Shown here: in pieces, positions 6,436 through 13,854 of the stretch
How the letters are laid out: each line of letters starts with the position of its first letter
Position numbering within the stretch: position 1 is the stretch's first letter
Source: an uncultured Oscillospiraceae bacterium
GTDB taxonomy: Bacteria > Bacillota > Clostridia > Oscillospirales > Acutalibacteraceae
Direction of reading: 5' to 3'
Assembly: GCA_902478605.1 (NCBI GenBank)
Contig: CABSLQ010000058.1
Coordinates: 1-19,058 of the forward strand
Length of the DNA stretch: 19,058 bases
Position numbers and translations under genes: made by a program
The notes under the pieces: model-generated
Seen by the model: the letters and a program-made list of their open reading frames with translations, nothing else
The model's database searches: none
Told to the model about the DNA's origin: nothing

Positions 6436-8538
6436 ATGGAAAACTGTCTTATCGAATGCGTCTTTGACGGCGCCTGGGTTCTGCAGGAAAGCAAAAAGAA
6501 CGTCCTGCCGGTGGAGGTGCTTATCCGCGAACTGACCGAGCGGCTGGGTGCCGAAGCGGTGACGACGCTCAACAAGCATTACAGCGATTGCCGCCTGCTG
6601 GTTTGCGCACCGGAGCAGCCGCTGCGCGGCCAGGTGCAGGAGATCCTGCGCGCCCATTGGGGAGACGAGGGGCAGAAGGTCTGCGCCTGTTCCGTGAGGG
6701 CGCTGTCGCCCGCCGAAGCGGGCGAGCTGGCCGACACGGAACGGCAGCGCCGGGAGGAGAAGGCCGCGCGGCAGCTCTCCCGCGCCGAAGCCAGCGCCGT
6801 GCAGGCGCCGGACAGGGCGGAGGCCCCGCACCAGGCGGAAGCGATCCGCGAACAAAACAGCGCCCCCCAAAAGGAGCCGGCGCTGGCTGCCATCCGCGCG
6901 CTGGTGGGCGCACAGGAGTTTAAGGCGCTGGCGGAGGAGCTGGCCGCTGTCGCCCCCCGTATCCGGCAGACACAGGCGAAGCGCGCGTTTTCGTTCCAGC
7001 ACTATCTGTTCGCCATCAACGACGGCTGCGGGCTGACCACCGCGCTGGAACGCTTTGCCGATTTGGTGGAGGAGCTCGGCCTTTTTTCCTTCCCGGCCAA
7101 AAAGCGGGTGCTGGAATGGTCGCTGGAGCCGCCCGCCGGGGATGAGGCGGAGCCGCTTCAGAAGGTGCAGGAGTTCCTGCACAGCCGCAACCGCTTCAAG
7201 GGGATCCTCTGCCTGGATATCAGCCACTGGATTTCCCGCGTGCGCGATCCCAAGTTCCAGCGGATGCTGCGCGCCGTGGGGGAAGCGGATACGGACACGC
7301 TGTTCGTTTTCCGCGTGCCCTATATCCAGGCAGATGTGCTCGAATCGGTGCGGCGGGGGCTGGCCGATGTGCTGTATACCCGTGCGGTGACCTTTGTGCC
7401 CTTTTCCAACGAGGAATACGCCGATTGTGCCCGCCGGCTGCTGCGGGATAACCGCTTTACGGCGCGGGAGGATGTCTGGCCGGTATTCCACCGGCGGCTC
7501 GCCGAGGAGAAAAGCGGCGGCCGGTTTTACGGGCTGGACACGGTGGACAAGATGGTCAACGAAATGATCTACCGCAAGCTGCTGCACAGCGACGGCACGG
7601 ATACCGCCATCACGGGGGCGGATATACGGGACTTGGTACAGGAGGACAGCGAATCCTCCGGCCTGGCGGAGCTGGACGCGATGGTGGGCATGGAGCCGGT
7701 GCGCGATCGCATTCTCGAGATGGTCGCCCAGGTGCAGATGCAGAGAGAAATGGCCGAGCGGGGGCAGGCGCCGGAGCCTCCCTGCCTGCACATGCGGTTT
7801 GTGGGGAGCCCGGGAACGGGCAAAACCACCGTGGCCCGCATTGTGGGCAAGATTCTCCGGGAAAAGGGCATTCTTGAGATAGGGAATTTCTACGAGGTGT
7901 CGGGGCGCAGCCTGTGCGGGCGCTATGTGGGGGAAACCGCCCCCAAGACGAGCGAGATCTGCCGCAGCGCCTATGGCTCGGTGCTGTTCATCGACGAGGC
8001 GTACTCGCTGTATGCCGGCGACGACAACACCCGCGATTACGGCAAGGAGGCCATCGACACCCTGATCGCCGAGATGGAAAACAACCGGGATAAGCTGGTG
8101 GTGATTTTGTCGGGGTATCCCGACGAGATGGAGACGCTTATGCGGGCGAACCCCGGGCTGGCGGGCCGTATTCCCCACGAAATCCGCTTCCCCAACTATT
8201 CCCGGGAGCAGCTCACCCGCATTTTCCTCCAGATGGCGGGCAAGGCCTTCCCCGTGGACGCGGCCTTTGAAGAGGAGGCCGCCGCGTTTTTCGGCGCGGT
8301 CAAGGCCTATAAGCAGAAGGATTTCGGCAACGCCCGGCTTGCGCGCAATCTGTACGAGCGGGTGTGGGCCAAGGCGGCGGTGCGGCATCAGCTCAACCGG
8401 GAGGAGCCGGTGCGCCTGATGCCGGAGGACCTGCGCAGCGCCGTGGCCGACCGGGAATTTCAGCAGCTGCTGCGCAGCCGGGAGACGGGCATCGGCTTCA
8501 CGGCCGCCATCAGAAGCCAGGAAAAACAGTCCGGCTGA
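6436..8538 (+). CDS. tandem AAA+ ATPase, CbbX/SpoVK-like, first module degenerate
   Basis: A 700-residue cytoplasmic protein. The C-terminal AAA+ module (about 425-680) is intact: ELDAMVGMEPV lead-in, Walker A GSPGTGKTT (457-465), Walker B LFIDEA (517-522), a sensor-like ILSGYPDEME, and NPGLAGR with a probable arginine finger. This is the CbbX/SpoVK type that remodels protein complexes. Residues 1-95 are an unrecognised domain. About 95-150 is a charged Ala/Glu/Arg-rich linker. About 150-400 aligns by eye with an AAA module but has lost its chemistry: INDGCGLTT at 194-202 replaces the P-loop (Lys to Leu, L200), and ILCLDIS at 257-263 replaces Walker B (Glu to Ile). The start is supported by AAGGAG five nt upstream. 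It is first of a five-gene run. The GC-rich 6299-6435 gap before it shows no clear sigma-A promoter. Substrate unknown. Confidence 0.85.
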   Translation: MENCLIECVFDGAWVLQESKKNVLPVEVLIRELTERLGAEAVTTLNKHYSDCRLLVCAPEQPLRGQVQEILRAHWGDEGQKVCACSVRALSPAEAGELADTERQRREEKAARQLSRAEASAVQAPDRAEAPHQAEAIREQNSAPQKEPALAAIRALVGAQEFKALAEELAAVAPRIRQTQAKRAFSFQHYLFAINDGCGLTTALERFADLVEELGLFSFPAKKRVLEWSLEPPAGDEAEPLQKVQEFLHSRNRFKGILCLDISHWISRVRDPKFQRMLRAVGEADTDTLFVFRVPYIQADVLESVRRGLADVLYTRAVTFVPFSNEEYADCARRLLRDNRFTAREDVWPVFHRRLAEEKSGGRFYGLDTVDKMVNEMIYRKLLHSDGTDTAITGADIRDLVQEDSESSGLAELDAMVGMEPVRDRILEMVAQVQMQREMAERGQAPEPPCLHMRFVGSPGTGKTTVARIVGKILREKGILEIGNFYEVSGRSLCGRYVGETAPKTSEICRSAYGSVLFIDEAYSLYAGDDNTRDYGKEAIDTLIAEMENNRDKLVVILSGYPDEMETLMRANPGLAGRIPHEIRFPNYSREQLTRIFLQMAGKAFPVDAAFEEEAAAFFGAVKAYKQKDFGNARLARNLYERVWAKAAVRHQLNREEPVRLMPEDLRSAVADREFQQLLRSRETGIGFTAAIRSQEKQSG

Positions 8539-8572
8539 CACGGTCATACAAGCGGAAAGGATGGGAGAAGCC

Positions 8573-9097
8573 ATGGGAAACCTGAGCGAAAAGGACGAAC
8601 GCTGCGCGGCGCAGATCTATGACCTGCTGCTGCAGACGCTGGACGATATCGGGTATCATTATCAGCGCAATGACGAGGAACGCCAGGTGCATTTTGAGGT
8701 GCACGGCGACGGCCTGCCGATGGAGCTGACCATTACGGTGGACGGGGAGCGGGATCTGATCCGCCTGCTCTCCTTCCTGCCCTTTAAGGTGCCGGAGAAC
8801 CGGTTGCAGGATATGGCGCTGGGCGTGTGCCGCATCAACGACGTGCTCATCAACGGCAACTTCGATCTGAGCGCGGAGAGGGGCCGGTTGTCCTTCCGCA
8901 TGGTGCAGTGCTATCGGGACAGCCTCATCGACATGGAGGTGCTCAAATACATGGTGTTCGTGTCCCTCAACACCATCGACGAGTACAGCGAAAAGCTTTT
9001 TCTGCTCAGCCGGCGGCACATCACCCTCGACGAGCTGGAGGACGACGGCGGGGACGAGAAGCCGGCGGCCGCTGAGGCGGAGGACGGCGGCGAGTAA
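8573..9097 (+). CDS. YbjN-like domain protein
   Basis: A 174-residue acidic cytoplasmic protein that looks like the YbjN family (putative sensory transduction regulator; type III secretion chaperone-like fold). Evidence is the pattern CRINDVLINGNFDLS followed by RGRLSFRMVQCYRDS and a long helical C-terminal half. The tail after about residue 150 is Asp/Glu/Ala-rich and probably disordered. ATG 8573 is chosen over ATG 8561 because GGGAG (8563-8567) lies five nt before it, whereas the only purine run before 8561 abuts the codon. It begins 34 nt after the AAA gene and is probably cotranscribed. A partner or adaptor role for the AAA protein is inference from position and from the chaperone-like fold. 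Confidence 0.7.
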   Translation: MGNLSEKDERCAAQIYDLLLQTLDDIGYHYQRNDEERQVHFEVHGDGLPMELTITVDGERDLIRLLSFLPFKVPENRLQDMALGVCRINDVLINGNFDLSAERGRLSFRMVQCYRDSLIDMEVLKYMVFVSLNTIDEYSEKLFLLSRRHITLDELEDDGGDEKPAAAEAEDGGE

Positions 9098-9114
9098 AAG
9101 CGGGAGGAATGGGC

Positions 9115-10053
9115 ATGCAGACGCTCACCTATGCGGTGGGGGAGGCGTATGACGGCGACACGCTGCAGAATTTTCTGCGGCGCTCCTGCGGGCTGTCGTG
9201 GCGCATGGTGGTGCGGCTCAAGCAGGTGCCGGGGGGCATGCTGCTCGACGGGATGCCGGCCCGGTCGATCGACCGGGTGCGCGCGGGCCAGCAGGTGACG
9301 CTCCGGCTGCCCGCGGATACCGTGCGCATCGAGGGGGCGGATCTGCCCCTGGCGGTGGTGTATGAGGACGAGTCGATTCTGGTGGTGGACAAGCCGCCCT
9401 TCCTGGCCGTGCACCCGTCCGCCGGCAAGCCGGAGCCAACCCTGGCCAACGCCGTGGTGGCGCATTATGCCCGGCAGGGCACGCCGCTGTCCTTCCGGCC
9501 GACCAACCGGCTGGACCGCAACACGAGCGGGCTGCTGCTCGCGGCGAAGAACGCCCATGTGGCCTATGCCCTGACCAACAAGGCGCATAAGGAGTACCTG
9601 GCCATCGTGCTGGGCCGCCTGGAGGGGGAGGGCCTCATCGATCAGCCCATCCGCGTGCGGGAGGGCAGCTGCATCACCCGCGAGGTGGGGGAGGGCGGCA
9701 AGGAAAGCCGCACGCACTGGCGCGCCCTGGGCACGGACGGGGAAGTTTCCCTCGTCCATCTGGTGCTCGAGACGGGGCGCACCCATCAGATACGGGTGCA
9801 CATGGCCTGGCTCGGGCATCCGCTCGCGGGGGACACGATGTACGGCCCGGGGGACGGCCTGCTGCCCCGGCATGGGCTGCACTGCGCGGTGCTGCAGGTG
9901 GGACACCCGCTGACAGGGGAACCGCTGCGGTTCGTAAGCCCGCTGCCCGCCGATATGGCGGCGCTTGTGCGGGCGCGGGGCCTGCAGGTCCCGGCGCTGG
10001 GGCAGGGAATGGATGGATGCGGCCCACAGCGCCCGGCGGATATGGTATACTGA
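9115..10053 (+). CDS. RluA family RNA pseudouridine synthase
   Basis: A 312-residue enzyme converting specific uridines in rRNA or tRNA to pseudouridine. An S4-like RNA-binding segment lies at about residues 15-75 (DTLQNFLRR, VPGGMLLDG, VRAGQQVTL). The catalytic domain has VVDKPPFLAVHPS and the catalytic aspartate D134 in NRLDRNTSGLLL, then a K-EYLAIVLG strand and GRTHQIRVHMAWLGHPLAGD near the C-terminus. ATG 9115 is chosen because GGAGG (9103-9107) is 7 nt upstream; ATG 9109 would be only 1 nt away. It starts 17 nt after the YbjN-like gene. The exact target (RluC, RluD or a paralogue) cannot be assigned, so no specific symbol is given. Confidence 0.95.
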   Translation: MQTLTYAVGEAYDGDTLQNFLRRSCGLSWRMVVRLKQVPGGMLLDGMPARSIDRVRAGQQVTLRLPADTVRIEGADLPLAVVYEDESILVVDKPPFLAVHPSAGKPEPTLANAVVAHYARQGTPLSFRPTNRLDRNTSGLLLAAKNAHVAYALTNKAHKEYLAIVLGRLEGEGLIDQPIRVREGSCITREVGEGGKESRTHWRALGTDGEVSLVHLVLETGRTHQIRVHMAWLGHPLAGDTMYGPGDGLLPRHGLHCAVLQVGHPLTGEPLRFVSPLPADMAALVRARGLQVPALGQGMDGCGPQRPADMVY

Positions 10054-10075
10054 GAGCGGACGCCGCAGGCGGCGT
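10043..10075 (+). promoter_or_regulatory. possible internal promoter and hairpin before the phospholipase-like gene
   Basis: TGG-TATACT (extended -10, 10043-10051) overlaps the end of the RluA-type gene, with no good -35. It is followed by a GC-rich 16-nt inverted repeat (10060-10075, ACGCCGC/GCGGCGT) and ACTTTT. The hairpin could weaken read-through from upstream while the -10 restarts transcription. Weak evidence. Confidence 0.3.
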
Positions 10076-10106
10076 ACTTTTGCATCGAATAAAAGGAGGG
10101 CTGGAT

Positions 10107-11066
10107 ATGCCGGCTCTTATCACCCATTATGTATTGGCGGAACGGGTCTTTTCGGCGCTCAAGCGGGAAGGCGCGCCCGTACCGGACCGGGAAGCCGCCC
10201 TGTGGGGCGCGCAGGGCCCGGATCTTTTCTTCTTCCACCGCATCCTGCCCTGGGAACCGGGGCGGAGCCTCGCCCGGGAGGGCTCCCGCATGCACAAGAT
10301 AAGCCCCGCCCGGCTGTTTGAAGGGTTCCGCGCGGTGCTCGCTTCGGCGCGGGGCGCGGAATATGACCGCATGCGCGGGTACATCGAGGGCTTTTTCTGC
10401 CACTATGCGCTGGACCGCACGGCCCATCCCTATGTGCTCTATTGGCAGGAGGTGCTGGCCCGGGAGCAGCCCGCCTACGGACGCAGCGGGCACACCTACC
10501 ACTTCCGTATCGAGAGCGCGCTCGACACCATCATGCTGCGCCGGGAAACGGGGCGTTCCATCCGCGATTTTCGCCTGTCCGGCGTGCTGCCGGGCGAAAA
10601 CCCGGCGGTGGACATGGCCATCGGCCACCTGTTTGAGCCGCTGCTGCCCCGCCTGTTCGGGACGCAGGGGGTGGACGCCGCGGCCATTGCCAAGGCGCCC
10701 GCCGATATGCGCCGGGTCGCCCGCCTCATGACCGATCGCCGGCAGCTGCGCCGCCGCTTTCTTGTGCGGCCGATCGAAGTGGTGAGCCGGCAGGGGCATT
10801 TTGCCTCCTCCCTGCTGCGGCCGGACCGCACCGACGACTGGGACTATGCCAATGAGGCGCACAAAGCCTGGCACAACCCGGCCGACCCCGCCCTTGTCAG
10901 CCGGGACAGCTTTTTTGATCTGTATGCTCTCGCCGCGGCCGAGGCGCGGGATATGATCGTGGCCTTCCGTGCCGCCCTTCCCACCGGGCAGCCCATGAAG
11001 GAAATCACGCAGGACCGCGGATTTTCAAGCGACCTGCCCGGCGTGTACGAAGAAACGGCAATATAG
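10107..11066 (+). CDS. zinc-dependent phospholipase C-like protein
   Basis: A 319-residue member of the zinc-dependent phospholipase C / S1-P1-like fold family (PF00882 type). Visible metal-type residues are H7 in LITHYVLAE, GAQGPDLFFF at about 34-43, a histidine in SRMHKIS, the core FCHYALDRTAHPY (HxxxDxxxHP) and HTYHFRIESALD. No signal peptide is seen, unlike secreted clostridial toxins such as Plc/alpha-toxin, so an intracellular phosphoesterase or lipase role is more likely than a toxin. ATG 10107 has AAGGAGG (10093-10099) seven nt upstream; an earlier in-frame start at 10017 lies inside the rluA-type gene and is rejected. It precedes luxS by 17 nt on the same strand. The true substrate is unknown. 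Confidence 0.82.
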   Translation: MPALITHYVLAERVFSALKREGAPVPDREAALWGAQGPDLFFFHRILPWEPGRSLAREGSRMHKISPARLFEGFRAVLASARGAEYDRMRGYIEGFFCHYALDRTAHPYVLYWQEVLAREQPAYGRSGHTYHFRIESALDTIMLRRETGRSIRDFRLSGVLPGENPAVDMAIGHLFEPLLPRLFGTQGVDAAAIAKAPADMRRVARLMTDRRQLRRRFLVRPIEVVSRQGHFASSLLRPDRTDDWDYANEAHKAWHNPADPALVSRDSFFDLYALAAAEARDMIVAFRAALPTGQPMKEITQDRGFSSDLPGVYEETAI

Positions 11067-11083
11067 CAGGACGGAGGATAAGA

Positions 11084-11545
11084 ATGGAAAAAATTGCGAG
11101 CTTTCAGGTGGATCACACCCGCCTGGTTCCGGGCATGTATCTTTCCCGCGAGGACGGCGATGTCATCACCTATGATGTGCGGTTTATCCGGCCCAATGTG
11201 CCGCCCTATCTTGAAACGGCCGCCATACATACCATTGAGCACCTGGTCGCCACGTATGTGCGCAACAGCGTGTATAAGGACAACATTGTGTATTTCGGGC
11301 CCATGGGGTGCCGCACCGGCTTTTATTTTTTGACCCGGGGCCTGCCGCACGACAAGGCGATTCGCCTCATGGGCGACGCGCTGGAATTCACCGCCGGCTT
11401 TGAGGGGGACATCCCCGGCGCCTCGGCGGTGGAATGCGGCAATTACCGCGAGCATGATCTGGCCGGCGCCCGCCGCGCGGCCGCTTCCATGGTGCCGGTG
11501 CTGCGCAGCTGGACACCGGACAAGCTGGCCTATGCGACGGCGTGA
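11084..11545 (+). CDS. luxS: S-ribosylhomocysteine lyase (AI-2 synthase)
   Basis: A 153-residue cytoplasmic metalloenzyme that splits S-ribosylhomocysteine into homocysteine and DPD, the precursor of autoinducer-2, in the activated methyl cycle. The metal and catalytic residues are all present: H49, E52 and H53 in HTIEHL, C76 in GPMGCRTGFYF (catalytic Cys) and C118 in ECGNY (metal ligand). Length is typical. A CGGAGG site lies about eight nt before the ATG. It is last in the AAA-YbjN-rluA-PLC-luxS run. No pfs/mtnN or methionine gene is adjacent, so the location seems not to reflect a methyl-cycle operon. No promoter of its own was recognised. Confidence 0.97.
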   Translation: MEKIASFQVDHTRLVPGMYLSREDGDVITYDVRFIRPNVPPYLETAAIHTIEHLVATYVRNSVYKDNIVYFGPMGCRTGFYFLTRGLPHDKAIRLMGDALEFTAGFEGDIPGASAVECGNYREHDLAGARRAAASMVPVLRSWTPDKLAYATA

Positions 11546-11633
11546 CTTATCGTTTATTAGTAAATTTTGTTGTTAAATTCACCAAAAGACGAAAGATATT
11601 ATGACCAATAGTAATGAACTTCCTTCTTTCCCA

Positions 11634-11661
11634 TTGCCAGAATGGAAAAAATGAGTATAAT
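11634..11661 (+). promoter_or_regulatory. promoter of the LysM-G5-M23 gene
   Basis: TTGCCA (11634-11639), 16 nt, then TATAAT (11656-11661), inside an AT-rich island (11546-11727) that contrasts with the GC-rich surroundings. The predicted start is near 11668, giving a leader of about 60 nt. Confidence 0.7.
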
Positions 11662-11668
11662 AAGACAA

Positions 11669-11692
11669 AGAAGTTACAGTTTTGTAACTTCT
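11669..11692 (+). promoter_or_regulatory. perfect 10-bp hairpin at the predicted mRNA 5' end
   Basis: AGAAGTTACA (11669-11678), loop GTTT, then TGTAACTTCT (11683-11692), followed by GCGTTTTCTTT. It begins where transcription from the upstream promoter should start. It could be a 5' stabilising stem, an early attenuator, or the missing luxS terminator. The T-rich tail is interrupted, so termination would be partial at best. Confidence 0.45.
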
Positions 11693-11727
11693 GCGTTTTC
11701 TTTAAAACACTTGTAAGGAGAAAGGAA

Positions 11728-13491
11728 GTGGTCCGGTTGTTTAGGAACGGGAACGAAGAGGAACCGCAGAAGCGTCCCGTCACCCCTGCGTCCGGGAAGG
11801 GCTTGTCTTTTTTGAAGTCTGCGCTGCATGCGTGCTATACATGGTGCTATATCACGGGGATTCAGACCATCCGGCTTTCCCGCTTCGCGGGCAAGCGGCT
11901 GGGGCGGGCCTTGGCCCCGGCAGGACGTTTCTTTTACAAAGTGGCGGATGCGGTGCTGCTGCGGCATCTGCGCACCCTGGGCGCCGAATGCAAACGGTTC
12001 GGCCGCGGCTTTCCGCTGGCGGCCCGCCGGCTGCGGGCGGCCTGGAAACGCCACCCGCTTCTTGTTATCCCGCAGGCGGCCAAGCTGCCGTATCTGGCGT
12101 TCCGCCGGCACCGCAAGGCGGCGGTCAGCCTTTTGAATTTGGCCATGCCGGTGGCGGCGGCCTTTGTGCTGCTGTTCACCATCCAATATTACAGCAACCA
12201 GACCTTCGGTCTCGTATTGGAATATGACGGGGAGCAGCTTGGCTGCATTTCGGATGAGGCGGTCTTTGAGCAGGCGGCCAACCTGGCCACCGAACGCATC
12301 AACGACCCGGAAAATTCCTTTAAGCTGGAGCGGACCCCCAAGCTGACCATTGCGATGGTCAATCAGGAGGACATGCTCGACGAAAACGCCCTGTGCGATC
12401 AGATCCTCCGCACTTCGAGCGATTCCATCGCCGAGGTCAGCGGCCTGTATATCGACGATAAGTTTGAGGGCGCCGTGGAGTCCCGCGAGGAACTGGACGC
12501 GCTGCTCAACGGCATACTGGATTCCTACCGGAGCGGCAGCGAGAATGAACGCGCCGAATTCATCCAGGATGTGCAGGTGGTGGACGGGCTGTACCCCATT
12601 TCTTCCATCGTGTCGGTGGAGGAAATGGAAGAGTATCTGACCCATGAGACGGTGGTGGCCAAAACCTACACCGTGCAGCAGGGCGATACGCTGGGCGCCA
12701 TCGCGCGCAGCCAGGATATGACCCTCAGCGAGCTGCGTTCCATGAATGCGGCCATTCAGGATACCGACATGGTGCATATCGGGGACGAGCTGCTCGTGCA
12801 GCGGCCGCAGCCCTATCTGCGTGTCCAGGTTGTCCGCACCATCCAGTACACCGAGGAAATTCCCTTCACGGTGGAAAAGCAGCAGGACAACAAGCAGCCG
12901 GTGTCCTATGAGAAGGTTAAGAAGAAGGGCTCCAACGGCAGCAAGGACATCACCGCCGAGGTGATTCTCGTGGACGGCGTGGAGCAGTCCCGCACGATTC
13001 TCACCGAGACGGTCACCAAGGAGCCGGTCACCCAGGTCGTGGTGGTAGGCACCAAGAAGCAGACCTCCGCTTCCGGCTATACGGTCCGGGTGGGCGACGG
13101 CATCACCACGGGCAAATTCGTCTGGCCGGTGCCGATCTGTCACAACACCTCCCGCGGTTTTTATACCAACGGGCACAAGGCGCTCGACATCTGCAACGGA
13201 CCGGTAACCGTGAAGAACAAGCCTTTTATTGCGGCGGACGGCGGTGTGGTCGTGGAAGCGGGCACCGGCTGGAACGGCGGCTATGGCAACATGATCCGTA
13301 TCCAGCACAGCGGCGGCTATGAGACGCTGTATGCGCACTGCAACAAGCTGTATGTCGTCAAGGGGCAGAAGGTCACCAAGGGACAGGAGCTCGGCCTTAT
13401 CGGGTCCACCGGCAATTCGAGCGGACCGCATCTGCACTTTGAAGTGCGCAAGAACGGCGTGCGCATCGACCCGATGCAGTTCTTCCGTTGA
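11728..13491 (+). CDS. membrane-anchored LysM-G5-M23 peptidoglycan endopeptidase
   Basis: A 587-residue cell-wall metallopeptidase. Residues 1-132 form a basic, Arg/Lys-rich N-terminal part without a signal peptide. One membrane segment lies at about 133-156. The rest should lie outside: a linker domain (160-310), LysM (313-357, YTVQQGDTLGAIAR), G5 (about 361-445) and peptidase M23. Zinc ligands are H483 and D487 (GHKALD) and H570 (HLHFEVR, H568xH570), with H537 in YAH as catalytic His. The family cleaves peptide crosslinks of peptidoglycan; relatives with LysM and G5 serve growth or sporulation. The start is GTG 11728, with AAGGAG (11715-11720) at 7 nt. An in-frame ATG at 11614 lies upstream of the promoter and is rejected. 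It is monocistronic, closed by the 13515-13547 terminator. Confidence 0.93.
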   Translation: MVRLFRNGNEEEPQKRPVTPASGKGLSFLKSALHACYTWCYITGIQTIRLSRFAGKRLGRALAPAGRFFYKVADAVLLRHLRTLGAECKRFGRGFPLAARRLRAAWKRHPLLVIPQAAKLPYLAFRRHRKAAVSLLNLAMPVAAAFVLLFTIQYYSNQTFGLVLEYDGEQLGCISDEAVFEQAANLATERINDPENSFKLERTPKLTIAMVNQEDMLDENALCDQILRTSSDSIAEVSGLYIDDKFEGAVESREELDALLNGILDSYRSGSENERAEFIQDVQVVDGLYPISSIVSVEEMEEYLTHETVVAKTYTVQQGDTLGAIARSQDMTLSELRSMNAAIQDTDMVHIGDELLVQRPQPYLRVQVVRTIQYTEEIPFTVEKQQDNKQPVSYEKVKKKGSNGSKDITAEVILVDGVEQSRTILTETVTKEPVTQVVVVGTKKQTSASGYTVRVGDGITTGKFVWPVPICHNTSRGFYTNGHKALDICNGPVTVKNKPFIAADGGVVVEAGTGWNGGYGNMIRIQHSGGYETLYAHCNKLYVVKGQKVTKGQELGLIGSTGNSSGPHLHFEVRKNGVRIDPMQFFR

Positions 13492-13514
13492 TCAGTGGAA
13501 TAAACGACAACATG

Positions 13515-13547
13515 AAAAGCGGCAGGCAATTTGTGCCTGCCGCTTTT
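13515..13547 (+). terminator. rho-independent terminator after the M23 gene
   Basis: A perfect 14-bp stem (13515-13528 with 13534-13547), loop ATTTG, followed by a T-rich tail (GTTTGTTTT). It is 23 nt past the stop codon. Confidence 0.93.
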
Positions 13548-13715
13548 GTTTGTTTTCCGGCTTTGCTGCAGCATAACACCCCGGGGTGGGAATACGGTGT
13601 TCCGTCCTGTGCAGGGGTGTTGCAGGGGGAGTGCGGGCGAAATGCCCGTATGGTATCGCGTTTGCGCACACGGCGGTCATGACCGAGCCAGGGGGAGCAT
13701 ATGCCACCGGGCCCG

Positions 13716-13759
13716 AAAAAGCGGCCGCCGGCCGTTATCGCGGCTGGCGGGCGCTTCTT
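13716..13759 (-). terminator. probable galE terminator
   Basis: Read on the - strand, a 19-position stem with one G.U pair and two mismatches (13741-13759 with 13716-13734), a 6-nt loop, and an uninterrupted TTTTT at the 3' side, which partly belongs to the stem. It is about 95 nt past the galE stop. Confidence 0.6.
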
Positions 13760-13763
13760 TGAC

Positions 13764-13795
13764 AAAGGGGGCGCTGCCGCGGCAGCGCCCCCTTT
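13764..13795. terminator. perfect 32-bp palindrome, possible bidirectional terminator
   Basis: The 32 bases are their own reverse complement, centred between 13779 and 13780: AAAGGGGGCGCTGCCG followed by its exact complement arm. Tails are TTTTCTCC (+) and TTTGTC (-). It could act as a terminator for either direction, or as a cruciform or protein-binding site. Confidence 0.55.
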
Positions 13796-13854
13796 TCTCC
13801 CGTCCGACGGTACCCCGCCGGTCGATGCCATCCCGAACAGCGGGATGACCGCCT

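Larger units (their letters stand above)
13548..13854. other. intergenic region between convergent genes, rich in hairpins
   Basis: No credible gene lies here. Open frames crossing it are biased, lack Shine-Dalgarno sites and run into flanking genes antisense. It holds an imperfect long hairpin (13716-13759), a perfect 32-bp palindrome (13764-13795), a 7-bp stem CATCCCG/CGGGATG (13829-13847) and a small CGGGC/GCCCG stem further left. These lie downstream of galE on the - strand. The part from 13548 to about 13710 shows nothing recognisable. Confidence 0.6.

Noticed and set aside
6232..8574. 780-codon open frame antisense to the AAA gene
   Set aside because: It mirrors the high-GC codon pattern of the real gene, is His/Arg/Gly-rich without recognisable domains, and overlaps a clear AAA+ protein entirely.
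10107..11066. Secreted alpha-toxin type phospholipase
   Set aside because: No signal peptide and no C-terminal C2-like domain; only the metal-binding core is shared.
11674..13437. 587-codon open frame antisense to the M23 gene
   Set aside because: Shadow of a gene with unmistakable LysM, G5 and M23 motifs; the composition is unnatural and there is no ribosome site.
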